DNA from: Mesomycoplasma lagogenitalium | GTDB lineage: Bacteria; Bacillota_I; Bacilli_A; Mycoplasmatales; Metamycoplasmataceae | DNA: 64,000 bases | NCBI RefSeq assembly: GCF_029854295.1 | Contig: NZ_CP122979.1 | Span: forward strand, 186,001 to 250,000 | Direction of reading: 5' to 3' | Shown: positions 25,144-37,651 of the stretch, piece after piece | Layout of the letters: each line of letters opens with the position of its first letter | Position numbering within the stretch: the first letter of the stretch is position 1 | Program-made: the position numbers and the translations under genes | Notes under the pieces: generated by a model | The model's database searches: none | Seen by the model: the letters and a program-made list of their open reading frames with translations, nothing else | Told to the model about the DNA's origin: nothing

Positions 25144-26205
25144 ATGGAAACAAACAATAAAGACGAAATTCTTTTGCTAGTTAAAAATTTAAGAGTTTCT
25201 TTCAAAGAAGGAAGAAAGAAAATTATTAACATTGTTCGTGGGATTGATCTAAAAATTAAAAAAGGGCAAATTGTTGGTTTAGTAGGCGAATCTGGTTCGG
25301 GAAAAACAGTTACTTCTAAATCGCTTTTAGGAATAAATGAATTTGCAAATGTTCAAAGTGATGTAATGGAAATTTCTGGAATTGATATTTCTAATTATAA
25401 AAAAGATAAACAATGACAGCAAATTAGAGGTAAAAAAATTGGATACATTCCTCAAGATCCACTAACTGCTTTAAATCCAACTAGAACTATTGGAAAACAA
25501 TTATTAGATGTTTTACATAAAGATCCAAGATTTAAAACTAAAGAAGAAAAAATTAATTATTTAATTGAACTGCTTGAATCGTTTGGAATTCGTGATGCTA
25601 AAGAAAAATTCAATGCTTATCCTCATACATTTAGTGGAGGAATGAAACAGAGAGTTGTAATTGCGATGGTAGTAGCAATGCAACCTGAATTGATTATTGC
25701 CGACGAACCAACAACAGCTTTAGATCCAACTGTACAAGCATCGGTATTAGCATTATTTAATGATATTAGAAATAAATACGGAATTTCTTTAATATTTATT
25801 TCACACAACATTTCAGTTATTGCTAAATTCTGTGATTATATATATGTTTTATATGCTGGAAAAGTTGTTGAAAAGGGAACGAGGGCTGATATTTTTACCG
25901 ATCCAAAACACCCTTATACATGAGCATTAATTAGTGCAATTCCCGAAGAGAAAAATCAAAAATTATTTAATATCAAAGGAACTCCTCCAGATATGGCAAA
26001 TTTACCTGCAGGTGATCCATTTGCTCCAAGAAATGAATATGCTTTAGAAATTGATTTTGAAAAAGAACCACCATTAATAGATGTTTCTGAAACTCATGCA
26101 GCAGCAACTTGATTATTACACCCAGATGCTCCTAAAGTTGAATTAACTGAACAGTTAAAATCCAGATTAGAATTATTTAGAAAGGTTTTTGAAAAAGATG
26201 AATAA
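25144..26205 (+). CDS. oppD: oligopeptide ABC transporter ATPase OppD
   Basis: A 353-residue cytoplasmic ATPase. Walker A is GESGSGKT, the Q-loop is YIPQDPLTALNP, the signature is FSGGMKQR, and Walker B is LIIADEPTTALD. The C-terminal peptide-importer extension includes HPYTWALISAIP. This D-type subunit pairs with OppF. It overlaps oppF by 8 bases. Confidence 0.95.
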
Positions 26206-28567
26206 AAATAGTGAAAAAACAATTTTAAATGTCAAAAATTTAAAGAAATACTTTTACAGTAAAAAAGGAATTGTTCAGGCTGTAGATAAAGTTAATTTTA
26301 AACTTTATGAAGGAGAAGTTTTAGGTTTAATAGGTGAATCTGGTTCTGGTAAAACCACAGTTGGTCGTTCGTTAATTAGACTTTATGACAATTACAATGG
26401 TCAAGTTAGCTTATTAGATAAAATCATTTCTGGTAAAAAAGTTTCTAAATCTAAAAATAGATTTATGAGAAAAAATATGCAAATGATTTTTCAAGATCCG
26501 CATGCATCATTAAATGGACAAAAAAATGTATATTCAATTTTAAAAGAACCACTTAAAGTTAATAATATTATTAAAGATAAAATGAAAGATACTTTTAGTG
26601 ATTTTTCAACAATTATTAAGAACTTTCATTATTCATTTTTAAGAAAATATAAAGAACAAAAATTGATGAATCAATTTAGTATTATTAATGAAGCTAATGA
26701 ATATTTTAAAGAATGAGAAACTCACTTTGATGATTTTCAAGATTTTGATTTAATGTTTGAAAATAATAGTTATGAAGATATTTTTAATTCATACTTTTCA
26801 TATTTAAATAAAAGACAATTTCACGAATCAAAAGCGATTAATGAAATTTATCAAGGAGCAAGTACTTTATATAACTACTATTTTGAAAAGCAACAAGAAT
26901 ACCGTGATGGTAATTTATCATTTGATGAATTGGCATTAAGAGAATCTGAAAGAGGATTAAAAGAAGCCGAATTACTAACTAAAAATTCTCGCGCTAATGT
27001 TGCATTAAAAAAACAGATAGCAGAACTTGAAAGTAAATTAAAAGAATTTTTAGAACTATCAAAAGAAAAACATATTAACTCACAAAATTATGTTAAAAGT
27101 TATATTTTTGAATATAAATCTGAAGAATTATTAAATAAAAATGAAGCATTAAAAACTGAAGATTTTAAAAATTATTCTTTTTTCATGAAAAGAAGATATG
27201 TTAATAAAATCACTAAACAATTTTTAAAAAATAAATCAAATAAATTGAGTTTAAGCGAAAATGTTTTTTATTGACTAACTTTAGAAGAAATTGATCAAAT
27301 GATTAATGAATTTAATGAATTTAACAAATTTATTATTGAAAAATATGAAAATAAATTTGTAAAAATTGCTAATGACAATAATGAAAGTTGAAAAAACAAA
27401 AAACAAATGTATGAAGAACTTTTAGCCGAATATGCTGAAATGGATCTTTCTAAATACATTGAAATTGCTCATTCAAGAAAAGAAAAATATCAAGAGCAAA
27501 AAACTACATTAGAAAATGAAATTAAAAATTTAAAATCACAAATATCAAGAAAAAAAGAAATTTTAAAAATTGATGAGATGAAATTAAATTTAGCAAAATT
27601 AATTCATCAAAAAAATGAACATGTTTTCCAACATGAATTAGATAAATATATTAGCGAATTTAAAAAATGAGAAATTGATATTGATGAAAAAATAGAAAAC
27701 GGAAATATTTTAATTCAAGAAATTTCAGCAAGACAATTAATATTAGATCAAAAATTTAAAGAAGTACATTTAAACTTTTTAAAATGATATGAGCAAAAAT
27801 TAACTGCTGATGGTTTAAATAAAAAACAAGTTAAAAAAGAGTTAAAAATTTACGAACAAAAAGTTAGCGAAAAAGAAGAAATTCTTAAAAGTTTTAAATT
27901 AGAAACCAAAATTTTAAATAAAATTTACTATCAAATTATGTTCTTACTAGGTCTTCATAAAAAAACTAGAATTTTCAAAGCGAAGAAAAAAGTTAAAAAA
28001 GTTATGTATGACCAAGCAATTTATAATGCACTAGAAGAAGTTGGATTATTAAAGCAATTTGCTTATCGTTATCCACATGAATTTTCAGGGGGTCAAAGAC
28101 AAAGAATTGTTATCGCTCGTGCTTTAATAAGCCAACCAAAAATTATTATTGCCGATGAACCAATTGCTTCACTAGATATTTCTATTCAAGCACAAATAGT
28201 TAATTTATTAAAAAGTTTAATTGATAAAAAAGGAATTGGAATGATTTTTATCGCTCACGATTTATCAATGGTTGAATACATTGCTGATAACATCATTATT
28301 ATGCACTTAGGAAAAATTGTGGAAAGAGGAAAAACTCACGAAATTTATTCCAATCCAAAACATCCTTATACAATTAACTTATTTAAATCAATTCCAAAAA
28401 TGTCCAATGCTAACGAGCCATTTGAGGCATCTTCATTTGAATTAAATTATTTAAGTGAACAAAAATTCCCTAATCAAGTAATAGAAAAATTAGTTGGCGA
28501 TTCACAAAGTCACAAAGTGTATGGAACTGAAAAACAACTAGAACAATGACTTGAAAATGAAAAATAA
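26198..28567 (+). CDS. oppF: oligopeptide ABC transporter ATPase OppF with large internal insertion
   Basis: A 789-residue ATPase where classical OppF has about 310-330. Walker A GESGSGKTT lies near residue 46 and the Q-loop IFQDPHASLNG near 106. A charged, mostly helical insertion then runs from about residue 127 to 600, with coiled-coil segments rich in Lys and Glu. The ATPase resumes with the signature FSGGQRQR near 629, Walker B IIIADEPIASLD and the C-terminal HPYTINLFKSIP. Oversized OppF is known in other mycoplasmas (M. pneumoniae), so this is not a gene fusion error. The ATG at 26198 is preferred to the TTG at 26189. It overlaps the next gene by 11 bases. Confidence 0.92.
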
Positions 28568-28979
28568 ACTTTTATTTTTTTGAAAAAACCGAATAATAGG
28601 TAATATAAGAAAAATTGACTGAATTTATTTAGGAATATGAACAGTAGTTTTTATTATTTTATTTTGTTTAATGACTTTTGCATTTAACAAATTAATTTGA
28701 TCCACATCACTATTTACTGTTGGTTTTTTAATTCTTGCTCTGGTAATTTTAACTTTAGTTATAAAATGAGGACTATTTGATATTTATAGTCGCGGAATTA
28801 GAAATTGAAGTATTAAACGCGAAAATAAAATGCGTAAAGAAAACCGCTTACCAGAAAAAGAATTATGAACGGCACAATCATATGCTCAAAAACGCAGCCA
28901 AAGTTCTTATTTTACTGTTTTTGTTGGTTTTATTTTTGCATTAATATTAATAATAATTAGTGCTCCATTTGTTTTTTAA
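28557..28979 (+). CDS. small membrane protein at the end of the opp operon (DUF3899-like)
   Basis: A 140-residue protein readable only with TGA as Trp, because it carries eight TGA codons. It has three predicted membrane helices (about residues 25-45, 52-70 and 120-139) and a basic cytoplasmic loop between the second and third (SIKRENKMRKENRLPEKELW). The layout recalls DUF3899 proteins of mollicutes and firmicutes, but I cannot confirm the family. It overlaps oppF by 11 bases, so it is translated with the transporter. Function unknown. Confidence 0.75.
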
Positions 28980-28991
28980 AACAAAATAAAT

Positions 28992-29044
28992 AAAAAAATT
29001 AAATAGTCAAAAATATTTTATTTAAATGATTATTTAATTTTTTT
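28992..29044 (+). terminator. AT-only terminator of the opp operon
   Basis: A 14-bp perfect stem made only of A and T: AAAAAAATTAAATA at 28992-29005 and TATTTAATTTTTTT at 29031-29044. Weak thermodynamically but well placed. Confidence 0.55.
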
Positions 29045-29362
29045 ATTTTCTTTTTTTTCAAATAAATAGTTGCTTTAATTAAAGTGCTAAATTTTAATTT
29101 TTGCTTGTTTATTATAATTTCAATTACAATATTATCAATTTTTAGCTTTCATACTGAAATATTAAATAAAATTGAAAAATGCAAAAAATAAATTAATTTA
29201 AGTAAGTTATTAAAAAAATAGTGATAATTTGTTTTTTCATTATCTATATTAATTTTCAGTAAAAAACTATTATTTTTAGGTTTTTTCAATTTTTAAATAA
29301 ATTTTATTTTTTAAAAGTAGTATAATAAAAAATATATATTTTAAATAAAACAAGGAGTAACA
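29045..29362. other. intergenic region before pdhA
   Basis: About 318 AT-rich bases without an ORF of note. The only clear signal is TATAAT at 29321-29326, which with AAGGAG before the pdhA ATG gives a 5' leader of about 30 bases. Nothing else was recognised. Confidence 0.6.
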
Positions 29363-30462
<1,100 letters not shown>

Positions 30463-30463
<1 letters not shown>

Positions 30464-31464
30464 TGGAAGATAAAAAAATAGCATTAAATAATATCGGTGC
30501 AGTAACAAATGCAATTGATTTAATGATGGAAAAAGATCCTAAAGTTGTTTTATGAGGTCAAGATGCTGGATTTGAAGGTGGTGTATTTAGAGCAACTGAA
30601 GGATTACAAAAAAAACACGGTGTTGAAAGAGTTTGAGATGCTCCTATAGCAGAAGCATCGATGATGGGAATTGGAGTTGGGGCTGCAATTTTCGGGTTAA
30701 AACCAATTGTAGAAATGCAATTTCAAGGATTTGCTTATCCAGCTTTTCAACAATTAATGACTCATGCTGCTAGATATAGAAACAGAACAAGAGGAAGATT
30801 TACCGTTCCATTAGTATTGAGAATGCCAATGGCTGGTGGAGTTCGTGCTTTAGAACACCATTCAGAAGCAATTGAAGCAATGTTCGCTCATGTTCCAGGA
30901 TTAAAAGTTGTTATGCCTTCTACCCCTTATGATACAAAAGGTTTATTAATTTCAGCAATTAACGATCCAGATCCAGTTGTGTTTTTAGAACCAAAAAAAA
31001 TCTATCGTTCATTTAAACAAGAAATTCCTGCTGGAATTTATGAAGTTCCAATTGGAAAAGCTAATGTACTAGTCGAAGGAAATGATATTACTGTGGTAAC
31101 ATACGGTGCTCAAGTTCACGATTGTTTAAAAGCATTGCAAGAATTAAGACAAACTAACCCAGAAATTAGCATTGAATTAATTGATTTAAGAACAATTAAA
31201 CCTCTTGATGTGGAAACAATTGTAAATTCAGTTAAAAAAACAGGAAGACTTTTAGTAGTTCATGAAGCTGTTAAATCATTTTCTGTATCAGCAGAAATTA
31301 TTACAGTAGTTAATGAAAAAGCTTTTGAATATTTAAAAGCCCCATTATCAAGATTGACAGGATATGATATTACAGTTCCGCTAGCACGTGGAGAGGGATA
31401 TCATGCAATTGATGATAAAAAAGTTGTTGCTAAAATTAAAGAAGTAATGGCATTTAAATTTTAG
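30463..31464 (+). CDS. pdhB: pyruvate dehydrogenase E1 beta subunit
   Basis: Beta half of E1, 333 residues. Conserved segments are DAPIAEASMMGIGVGAA, MQFQGFAYPAFQQL, RMPMAGGVRALEHHSEA and the C-terminal VTGYD-like LTGYDITVPLA. It starts in the last base of the pdhA stop, and AAGGAG lies within pdhA. It supplies the 2-oxoacid specificity and heterotetramer interface of E1. Confidence 0.96.
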
Positions 31465-31482
31465 TAAATAGAAAGGAAAAAT

Positions 31483-32382
31483 ATGAACAAAATAGTTTCA
31501 ACTCCATTAGCAAGAGCATTAGCTGCAAAAATGGGAATTGATATAAATTTAGTTAAAGGTACAGGACCGTTTGGAAGAATTTTAAAAGATGATGTTTTAT
31601 CTTTTAAACCAGAAGCATCACAATCTTCTGTTAAAAAAGAAAGTTCTGAAACTGTGCAAAAAGTTAAGCCTGTTGCTTCACTTGAAGCTAAAAGAGAAAA
31701 AATTACGCCAATTAGAAAAGCGATTGCTAGAGCAATGATTAATTCTAGAGATTCTGTTGCTTATTTTAGTTTAGTTAATGAAATAGATATGAGTAAATTA
31801 TGAGATTTAAGAAAATCAATTGTTGATGATGTTCTATCAGCAACAGGTGTTAAATTAACATTTTTACCATACATCGCCAAAGCGATTTTAATAGCTTTAA
31901 AAGAATTTCCAGTTTTAGCGGCTAAATATGATGAAGCAGCTGGAGAGATTGTTTATCCTGAAACATTAAATTTAGGAATTGCAGTTGATACAGAAGCAGG
32001 ATTAATGGTTCCAGTTGTTAAAGATGCTCAAAATTCAAATATTGTTGAATTAGCAAAAGAAATTAATAGATTAGCATTAGCCGCTAGAGATAAAAAAATT
32101 AAACCAAATGAAATGAGTGGTGGTTCATTTACAATTACCAATTATGGTTCAGTTGGAGCATTATTTGGAACTCCAGTTATCAATTATCCTGAATTAGCAA
32201 TTGCTGGAGTGGGAGCAATTGTTGATCGTCCAGTTGTTAAAAATGGAGCAATTGTACCAGGAAAAGTTATGAATCTAACAGTTTCAGCCGATCATAGATG
32301 AATTGATGGAGCTACAGTTGGAAGATTTGCAAATAGAGTAAAACAATTACTGGAAAAACCAGAAATTTTAGGAGTATTTTAA
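31483..32382 (+). CDS. pdhC: pyruvate dehydrogenase E2 (dihydrolipoamide acetyltransferase) lacking a lipoyl domain
   Basis: A 299-residue acetyltransferase. It begins directly with a peripheral subunit-binding domain (STPLARALAAKMGIDI, GTGPFGRILKDDV). A linker and the catalytic domain follow, with SADHRWIDGA, the His and Asp of the acetyl-transfer site. No N-terminal lipoyl domain precedes the start, although E2 proteins normally carry one to three. The only lipoyl domain of the cluster is at the N terminus of PdhD. GAAAGG lies 8 bases before the ATG. A lipoyl-less PdhC has been described in M. hyopneumoniae. Confidence 0.94.
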
Positions 32383-32383
32383 A

Positions 32384-34234
32384 ATGCATAAATTTAAATT
32401 TGCTGATATAGGTGAAGGACTACATGAAGGAGTAGTTGCCGAAATTTATAAAAAAGAAGGGGATATGGTTAATGAAGGTGATTCTTTATTTTCTGTTGAA
32501 ACAGATAAAGTTACATCTGACATCCCATCTCCTGCAACAGGAAAAATCGTAAAAGTTTTAATGAAAGAAGGGGACACCATTCATGTTGGTCAAGAAATTT
32601 ACCACATTGATGATGGAAGTTCTAATTATGAACCAGAAGCTCCAGTAGAAACTAAAAAAGAAGCAACATCTAGTGAAGGCGGGGCTTCAGTTGTTGGTGA
32701 AGTTAAAGTTTCAAACGAATTATTTGATTTATCTGCCTTTACTAAACCAGCTACTAAAGTCGAAGTTAAACAAGAAAGTTCTAAACCAGCAGTTGAGCAA
32801 ACTGTTTCTGAAAAACAATCAAAAGAAAAAGGTAAAGCTTATGCCGGAAAAATCGAAGAAGATTTTGATTTAATAGTTATCGGTTCAGGACCTGGTGGAT
32901 ATTTAGCAGCTGAAGAAGCGGGAGCATCAGGATTAAAAACTTTAATAATTGAAAGAGAATTTTGAGGTGGAGTTTGTTTAAATGTTGGATGTATTCCAAC
33001 TAAGGCGTTATTAAAAACAACTGAAGTATTACACTCAGTTAAACACGCTCATGAATATGGAGTTATTGGTAAACTAGATGCAAAAATTGATTGAACAAAA
33101 ATGCATGCTAGAAAAACAGAGGTAGTTTCTAAATTAACTTCTGGTGTACAATCATTAATGAGAATGAATAAAGTTAAAACAATTTTTGGAGAAGCAAAAT
33201 TTGTTGGTTCTCATGAAGTTGAAGTTGATTCGAAAGTATATAGAGCAAAAAATGTTATTATTGCTACTGGATCAAGTGATAGAAAAATCCCATTACCAGG
33301 ATTTGAAAAAGGATATCAAGAAGGAAAATTAATCACTTCAAAGGAAGCGATTAATTTAGAAAAACAACCTAAATCATTAACCATTATTGGTGGAGGAGTT
33401 ATCGGGGTTGAATTCGCTCAAGTTTTTGCTTCTGCAGGAACAAAAGTAACCATTATTCAAAATTTACCAACAGTTTTAGGGATGTTAGATAAAGACATTA
33501 TCAAACAAGTTACATCTGATTTATTAGAATTAGGAGTAAATTTAATTACTAATGCTAACACAACTAAATATGAAAAAGGTAAAATTTACTATGAAGTTGA
33601 TGGAAAAGAGGATTCAGTTAAATCTGATTTAGTATTAGTTTCTGTTGGAAGAGTACCAGAATCACTAGGTTTAGAAGAAGTTGGAATTAAACTTGGAGAT
33701 AGAAAACAATTGTTAGTTGATGAATATTGTGAAACAAATGTTGAAGGAGTTTATGGAATTGGAGACGTTGTTGGACAAGCAATGCTAGCACACGTCGCTT
33801 ACAGACATGCTGTAGTTGCTGTTTCTAATATTTTAAATAGAAAAGTAAAATACTCTTCAAAAACAGTTCCAGCATGCATTTACACACACCCAGAAATTGC
33901 TGTCGTAGGAATTACTGAAGAGCAAGCGAAAGCTGAAAAAAGAGATTTTATTGTTGCAAAACATCAATTTAGTTTTGTTGGAAAAGCATTAGCGGCTCAC
34001 GAATCAAAAGGATTTGCTAAATTCATTATTGATAAAGAATTTGGAGAAATTATCGGTTGCCACATTATCGGTGGTGCAGCAACTGATTTAATTTCTGAAG
34101 TTGTTTTAGCAATGGATTTAGAATCAACAATTTATGATATTGCTTCAACTATTCACCCTCACCCAACATTCAGTGAAGTTTTATGAGAAGCGGCAAGAAA
34201 CGCAGTTCATCAATTAAATAAAATTAAAAACTAA
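32384..34234 (+). CDS. pdhD: dihydrolipoamide dehydrogenase (E3) with N-terminal lipoyl domain
   Basis: A 616-residue flavoenzyme that reoxidises lipoamide with NAD+. The lipoyl domain is about residues 1-80, with the lipoylated Lys in VETDKVTSD. An Ala/Pro/Lys/Glu linker spans about 81-160. The FAD domain has [15 protein letters not shown], and the redox disulfide is [12 protein letters not shown]. The NAD domain has [13 protein letters not shown], and the C-terminal catalytic segment is [10 protein letters not shown]. One base separates it from the pdhC stop. This swinging arm must serve E1 and E2 in trans. Confidence 0.96.
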
Positions 34235-34246
34235 TTTTAAATAAAG

Positions 34247-34273
34247 AAAATCGCTAAAATGGCGATTTTTTTT
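34247..34273 (+). terminator. terminator of the pdh operon
   Basis: AAAATCGC (34247-34254) pairs with GCGATTTT (34262-34269), followed by more T. Confidence 0.88.
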
Positions 34274-34355
34274 AATTGAATTTGTTCTTTTTATATAATA
34301 TTTCAAAAAAATAAAAAAGTAAAATAGTAATATAGTAAATCGAAAGGATAAATAT

Positions 34356-34824
34356 ACGAAAAACAAATTTAAAAATTATTATTAACATTAGGATGAACAC
34401 CTACATTTATTTCATCTCTAGCAATTGTGGTGTCGTGTAGGAAAAAAGTATAAACAATTCAGCCAGCACAATCAGTGCCAACATAGTCAACGCCGGCGCA
34501 ATCAGAACCAAATAAAACAGATGATACTAAAAAAAGGAAACTGGTCTAAGCTAAAAAGATAAAAAAGAGATGAAGCAATTGAACAAGTGGGTAGTGTTGT
34601 AGCGGAATTTGTTTCTGAAAAATTTCAAGATGGAGTTGATTAAAGCGGCTGATGTAATTGGAAATTATGTAGCCGATTAAAACATTCAAAAAGCAAAAGA
34701 AAAAGGTAAATAAACACTAAATAAATTAAAAGACAAACTTAAAAGAAAAGATAAAAAACACGAAGCTGAACAACAAGAAGGTTCAAACTAAGTAGAAAAT
34801 TCATAAGAACCAAATCAACCATAA
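34356..34824 (+). pseudogene. decayed lipoprotein gene with many nonsense codons and frameshifts
   Basis: Frame 2 reads a clear lipoprotein signal, LLLTLGWTPTF then SLAIVVSC with lipobox Cys at 34436. It is followed by a Pro/Gln/Thr-rich stretch broken by TAA, TAG and TAA. Reading then continues in frame 3 (EAIEQVGSVVAEFVSEKFQDGV) and frame 1 (IKAADVIGNYVAD, a charged helix, then EPNQP) with five more TAA. No in-frame start is left; the expected ATG region reads ATACGAAAA. Each of eight stops could derive from CAA or CAG by one C-to-T change. It sits between pdhD and gyrA, and nothing suggests it is expressed. Confidence 0.75.
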
Positions 34825-34909
34825 TTAGTAATAAAAAACTATAAAAATTCAAAATTTAATTTTGGGTCTTTCTTTTTATTTAAAAACATAAAAAATAGCA
34901 TTTTTTTGG

Positions 34910-34915
34910 TATAAT
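34910..34915 (+). promoter_or_regulatory. -10 box of gyrA
   Basis: TATAAT preceded by TTGG, 58 bases before the gyrA ATG, which itself has AAAGGAG. This leaves a leader of about 50 very AT-rich bases. Confidence 0.65.
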
Positions 34916-34972
34916 TTTAAATATTTATAAATTATATTTATAAAATTTATAAAAACTCAAAGGAGTATTAAT

Positions 34973-37558
34973 ATGTTTTTAGATGAAAAAGAAGAAAAAG
35001 ATAAATACATAATTGAAGATGAAGAAATTAAAACTGTTTTTAAAGAAGAAAAAATAGTTCAAGAACAAGATGATGAAGAAATAGCACCACAAGATAAAGA
35101 TGAATATGTTGTTAGTTCACAAATTATCGATTCTGAAATTAATGGAATAATTCCTAAACAAATTTCAGATGAAATGCGCTCATCATTTTTGGAATATGCA
35201 ATGTCAGTTATTGTTTCAAGAGCGCTTCCTGATGCTCGTGATGGTCTTAAACCAGTGCATAGAAGAATTTTATATGGAATGAGCGAACTAGGTATCACCA
35301 GTTCTGTGCAACATAAAAAATCAGCGAGAATTGTTGGGGATGTACTAGGGAAATATCACCCTCACGGTGATTCTTCGGTATATGATGCTATGGTTCGTAT
35401 GGCTCAAGATTTTTCTTTAAGATATCCTTTAATTGATGGGCATGGAAACTTTGGTTCAATTGATGGTGATCAAGCAGCAGCAATGCGTTATACTGAAGCG
35501 AGAATGTCTAAAATTGCTATGTTAATGGTTGAGGGTATTAAAAAAGATACCGTTGATTTTATGCCTAACTATGATGGCTCTGAATTTGAACCAACAGTTT
35601 TACCTGCTAAATTTCCTAATTTACTAGTTTCAGGTGTATCAGGAATTGCCGTTGGAATGGCAACAACAATTCCTCCACACAATTTAAAAGAGGTTATAGA
35701 TGCTACAATTGCATTAGCTCGAGATCCGGAAATTAGCATTTATAAATTAATGGATCATATTAAAGGTCCAGATTTTCCAACTGGAGCGATGATTTTAGGT
35801 CAAAGTGGAATTGTCAAGGCATATGAAACAGGTAAAGGTGCATTTACTTTAAGATCAAAAGCAAGAATTGAAGAGTTAAAAAATGGAAAAAGTAAAATTA
35901 TAGTTTATGAAATTCCATATGAAGTTAAAAAACCTGTTTTAATTGAAAAAATTGCACAATTAGTTAAAGAGAAAAAAATCGAGGGAATTGCTGATATCCG
36001 TGATGAAACATCAAGAGAAGGAATTAGAGTAGTTTTTGACATTAAAAAAGGATTTGTTCCTGAAGTTGTTTTAAATCATCTTTATAAACAAACTTCATTA
36101 CAAATTAGCTATTCAGTAAATATGACTGCAATAGTTAATGGTGAACCTAAATTAATTAATTTAAAACAAGCATTAGAAGTTTATTTAGAACATCAAGTGG
36201 ATGTTTTTACTAGAAGATTACAATTTGATCTGAAAAAAGCAGAAGAAAGAGTTCATGTTTTAGAGGGTTTAAAAATTGCAATTGAAAACATTGATGAAGT
36301 AATTAAAATTATTAAATCATCTAAATCAGATGCTGAAGCTCAAGAAAAACTTGGAACAAGATTTGAATTGACTTCTATTCAAACCAAAGCAATTATCGAT
36401 ATGAGATTAAGTAGATTAACAGGATTAGCTGTTGAAAAACTTGAATCAGAAATGCAAGAATTGTATGAAAAAATCGCTGAAATTAAAGATATTTTAGCAT
36501 CTAGAGATAAATTAATTGAATTAATTATTAAAGAATTAGAAGAAGTAAAACAAATTTTTGGAGATGAAAGAAAAACTGAAATAAGTTCCACAGAAATTGG
36601 TTCAATTGATGATGAAGATTTAATTCCATCGCAAGATGTGGCAATTACATTAACTGATAATGGTTATGTTAAAAGAATTAACATTGACGAATATCGAACA
36701 CAAAATCGTGGAGGTGTTGGTTCTAATACAGCAACAACTTACGAGGATGATAATTTAAATTCAATTTTAATTACTAATACTCATACTGATTTATTAATCT
36801 TTACAAGTTTAGCTAAAGTTTATCGTTTAAGAGCATATGAAATACCAGAACAAAGTAAACAAGGAAAAGGAATTCCGTTTATTAACTTAATTAGCATTGA
36901 AAAGGATGAAAAAGTTATTTCAATGCTTTCAATAAATGAATATAAAGAAAACGATTATTTAGTAACTGTTTCTAAAAAAGGAATTATTAAAAAAACTGAT
37001 ATTATTAACTACCAAAGAATTAATTCTAATGGAAAAATTGCTTTAGGATTAAAAGAAGGCGATGAACTTCAAAGAGCATTTATAGTTAATGATAATGACG
37101 AAATTATTATCGGCGCTTCTAATGGACATGTTGTCCGTTTCGCTTCAAGCGATTTGAGAGCAACATCAAGAAAAGCAGCAGGAGTTAAAGGAATTAATTT
37201 AAATTCAGATGATTATGTTGTTGGTGCATCGCCATCATCTGAAGGAGAATTTATTTTCGCACTAGGTGAATACGGATTTGGTAAAAAAACTTTAATTGAT
37301 GAATATCGAAAAACTTCTAGAGGAACTAAAGGGGTTAAAACAATTAATAGTTCTAAGGCAGGAAAATTAACATATATAGGAAATGTTAAAGGTGATGAAG
37401 AAATTTTAATTTTAACAAAACAAGGAATTGCTATTAGAACTTCATTAAATCAAATTCCTGAAACTTCAAGAAACACCAAGGGTGTTAAAATCATTTCGTT
37501 AAAAAATAAAGATAGTATTAAAGCCCTGGCTAAAATTGATTTAATAGCCGAAAAATAG
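34973..37558 (+). CDS. gyrA: DNA gyrase subunit A
   Basis: DNA-cleaving subunit of gyrase, 861 residues, with no TGA codon at all. A charged, acidic N-terminal extension of about 60 residues ([15 protein letters not shown]) precedes the conserved start [20 protein letters not shown]. The quinolone region is [15 protein letters not shown] and the catalytic Tyr is Y173 in AAMRYTEAR. The C-terminal beta-pinwheel includes QNRGGVGS (a degenerate GyrA-box) and further blade motifs. gyrB is not in this window. Confidence 0.95.
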   Translation: MFLDEKEEKDKYIIEDEEIKTVFKEEKIVQEQDDEEIAPQDKDEYVVSSQIIDSEINGIIPKQISDEMRSSFLEYAMSVIVSRALPDARDGLKPVHRRILYGMSELGITSSVQHKKSARIVGDVLGKYHPHGDSSVYDAMVRMAQDFSLRYPLIDGHGNFGSIDGDQAAAMRYTEARMSKIAMLMVEGIKKDTVDFMPNYDGSEFEPTVLPAKFPNLLVSGVSGIAVGMATTIPPHNLKEVIDATIALARDPEISIYKLMDHIKGPDFPTGAMILGQSGIVKAYETGKGAFTLRSKARIEELKNGKSKIIVYEIPYEVKKPVLIEKIAQLVKEKKIEGIADIRDETSREGIRVVFDIKKGFVPEVVLNHLYKQTSLQISYSVNMTAIVNGEPKLINLKQALEVYLEHQVDVFTRRLQFDLKKAEERVHVLEGLKIAIENIDEVIKIIKSSKSDAEAQEKLGTRFELTSIQTKAIIDMRLSRLTGLAVEKLESEMQELYEKIAEIKDILASRDKLIELIIKELEEVKQIFGDERKTEISSTEIGSIDDEDLIPSQDVAITLTDNGYVKRINIDEYRTQNRGGVGSNTATTYEDDNLNSILITNTHTDLLIFTSLAKVYRLRAYEIPEQSKQGKGIPFINLISIEKDEKVISMLSINEYKENDYLVTVSKKGIIKKTDIINYQRINSNGKIALGLKEGDELQRAFIVNDNDEIIIGASNGHVVRFASSDLRATSRKAAGVKGINLNSDDYVVGASPSSEGEFIFALGEYGFGKKTLIDEYRKTSRGTKGVKTINSSKAGKLTYIGNVKGDEEILILTKQGIAIRTSLNQIPETSRNTKGVKIISLKNKDSIKALAKIDLIAEK

Positions 37559-37560
37559 CG

Positions 37561-37597
37561 AAAAAGTAGCCAAAATGACTACTTTTTTTTTTTTTTT
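37561..37597 (+). terminator. terminator after gyrA with 15-T tract
   Basis: AAAAAGTAG (37561-37569) pairs with CTACTTTTT (37579-37587), and the T-run extends to 37597 (15 T in all). The tract also lies just upstream of the promoter region of the lipoprotein gene at 37652 (TATAAT at 37621-37626). Confidence 0.88.
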
Positions 37598-37651
37598 CAT
37601 TTCACTATGATAATTAATTATATAATTAATATATAAAAATAAAGGAGGAAA

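Noticed and set aside
35059-35298. Minus-strand ORFs inside gyrA, parC, lon and oppA
   Set aside because: They are shadows of conserved plus-strand coding sequence and have no ribosome-binding sites or family features.
34973-37558. gyrA as a second parC
   Set aside because: It carries the GyrA-type QNRGGVGS segment and lacks a parE neighbour, while the copy at 16903 is coupled to parE.
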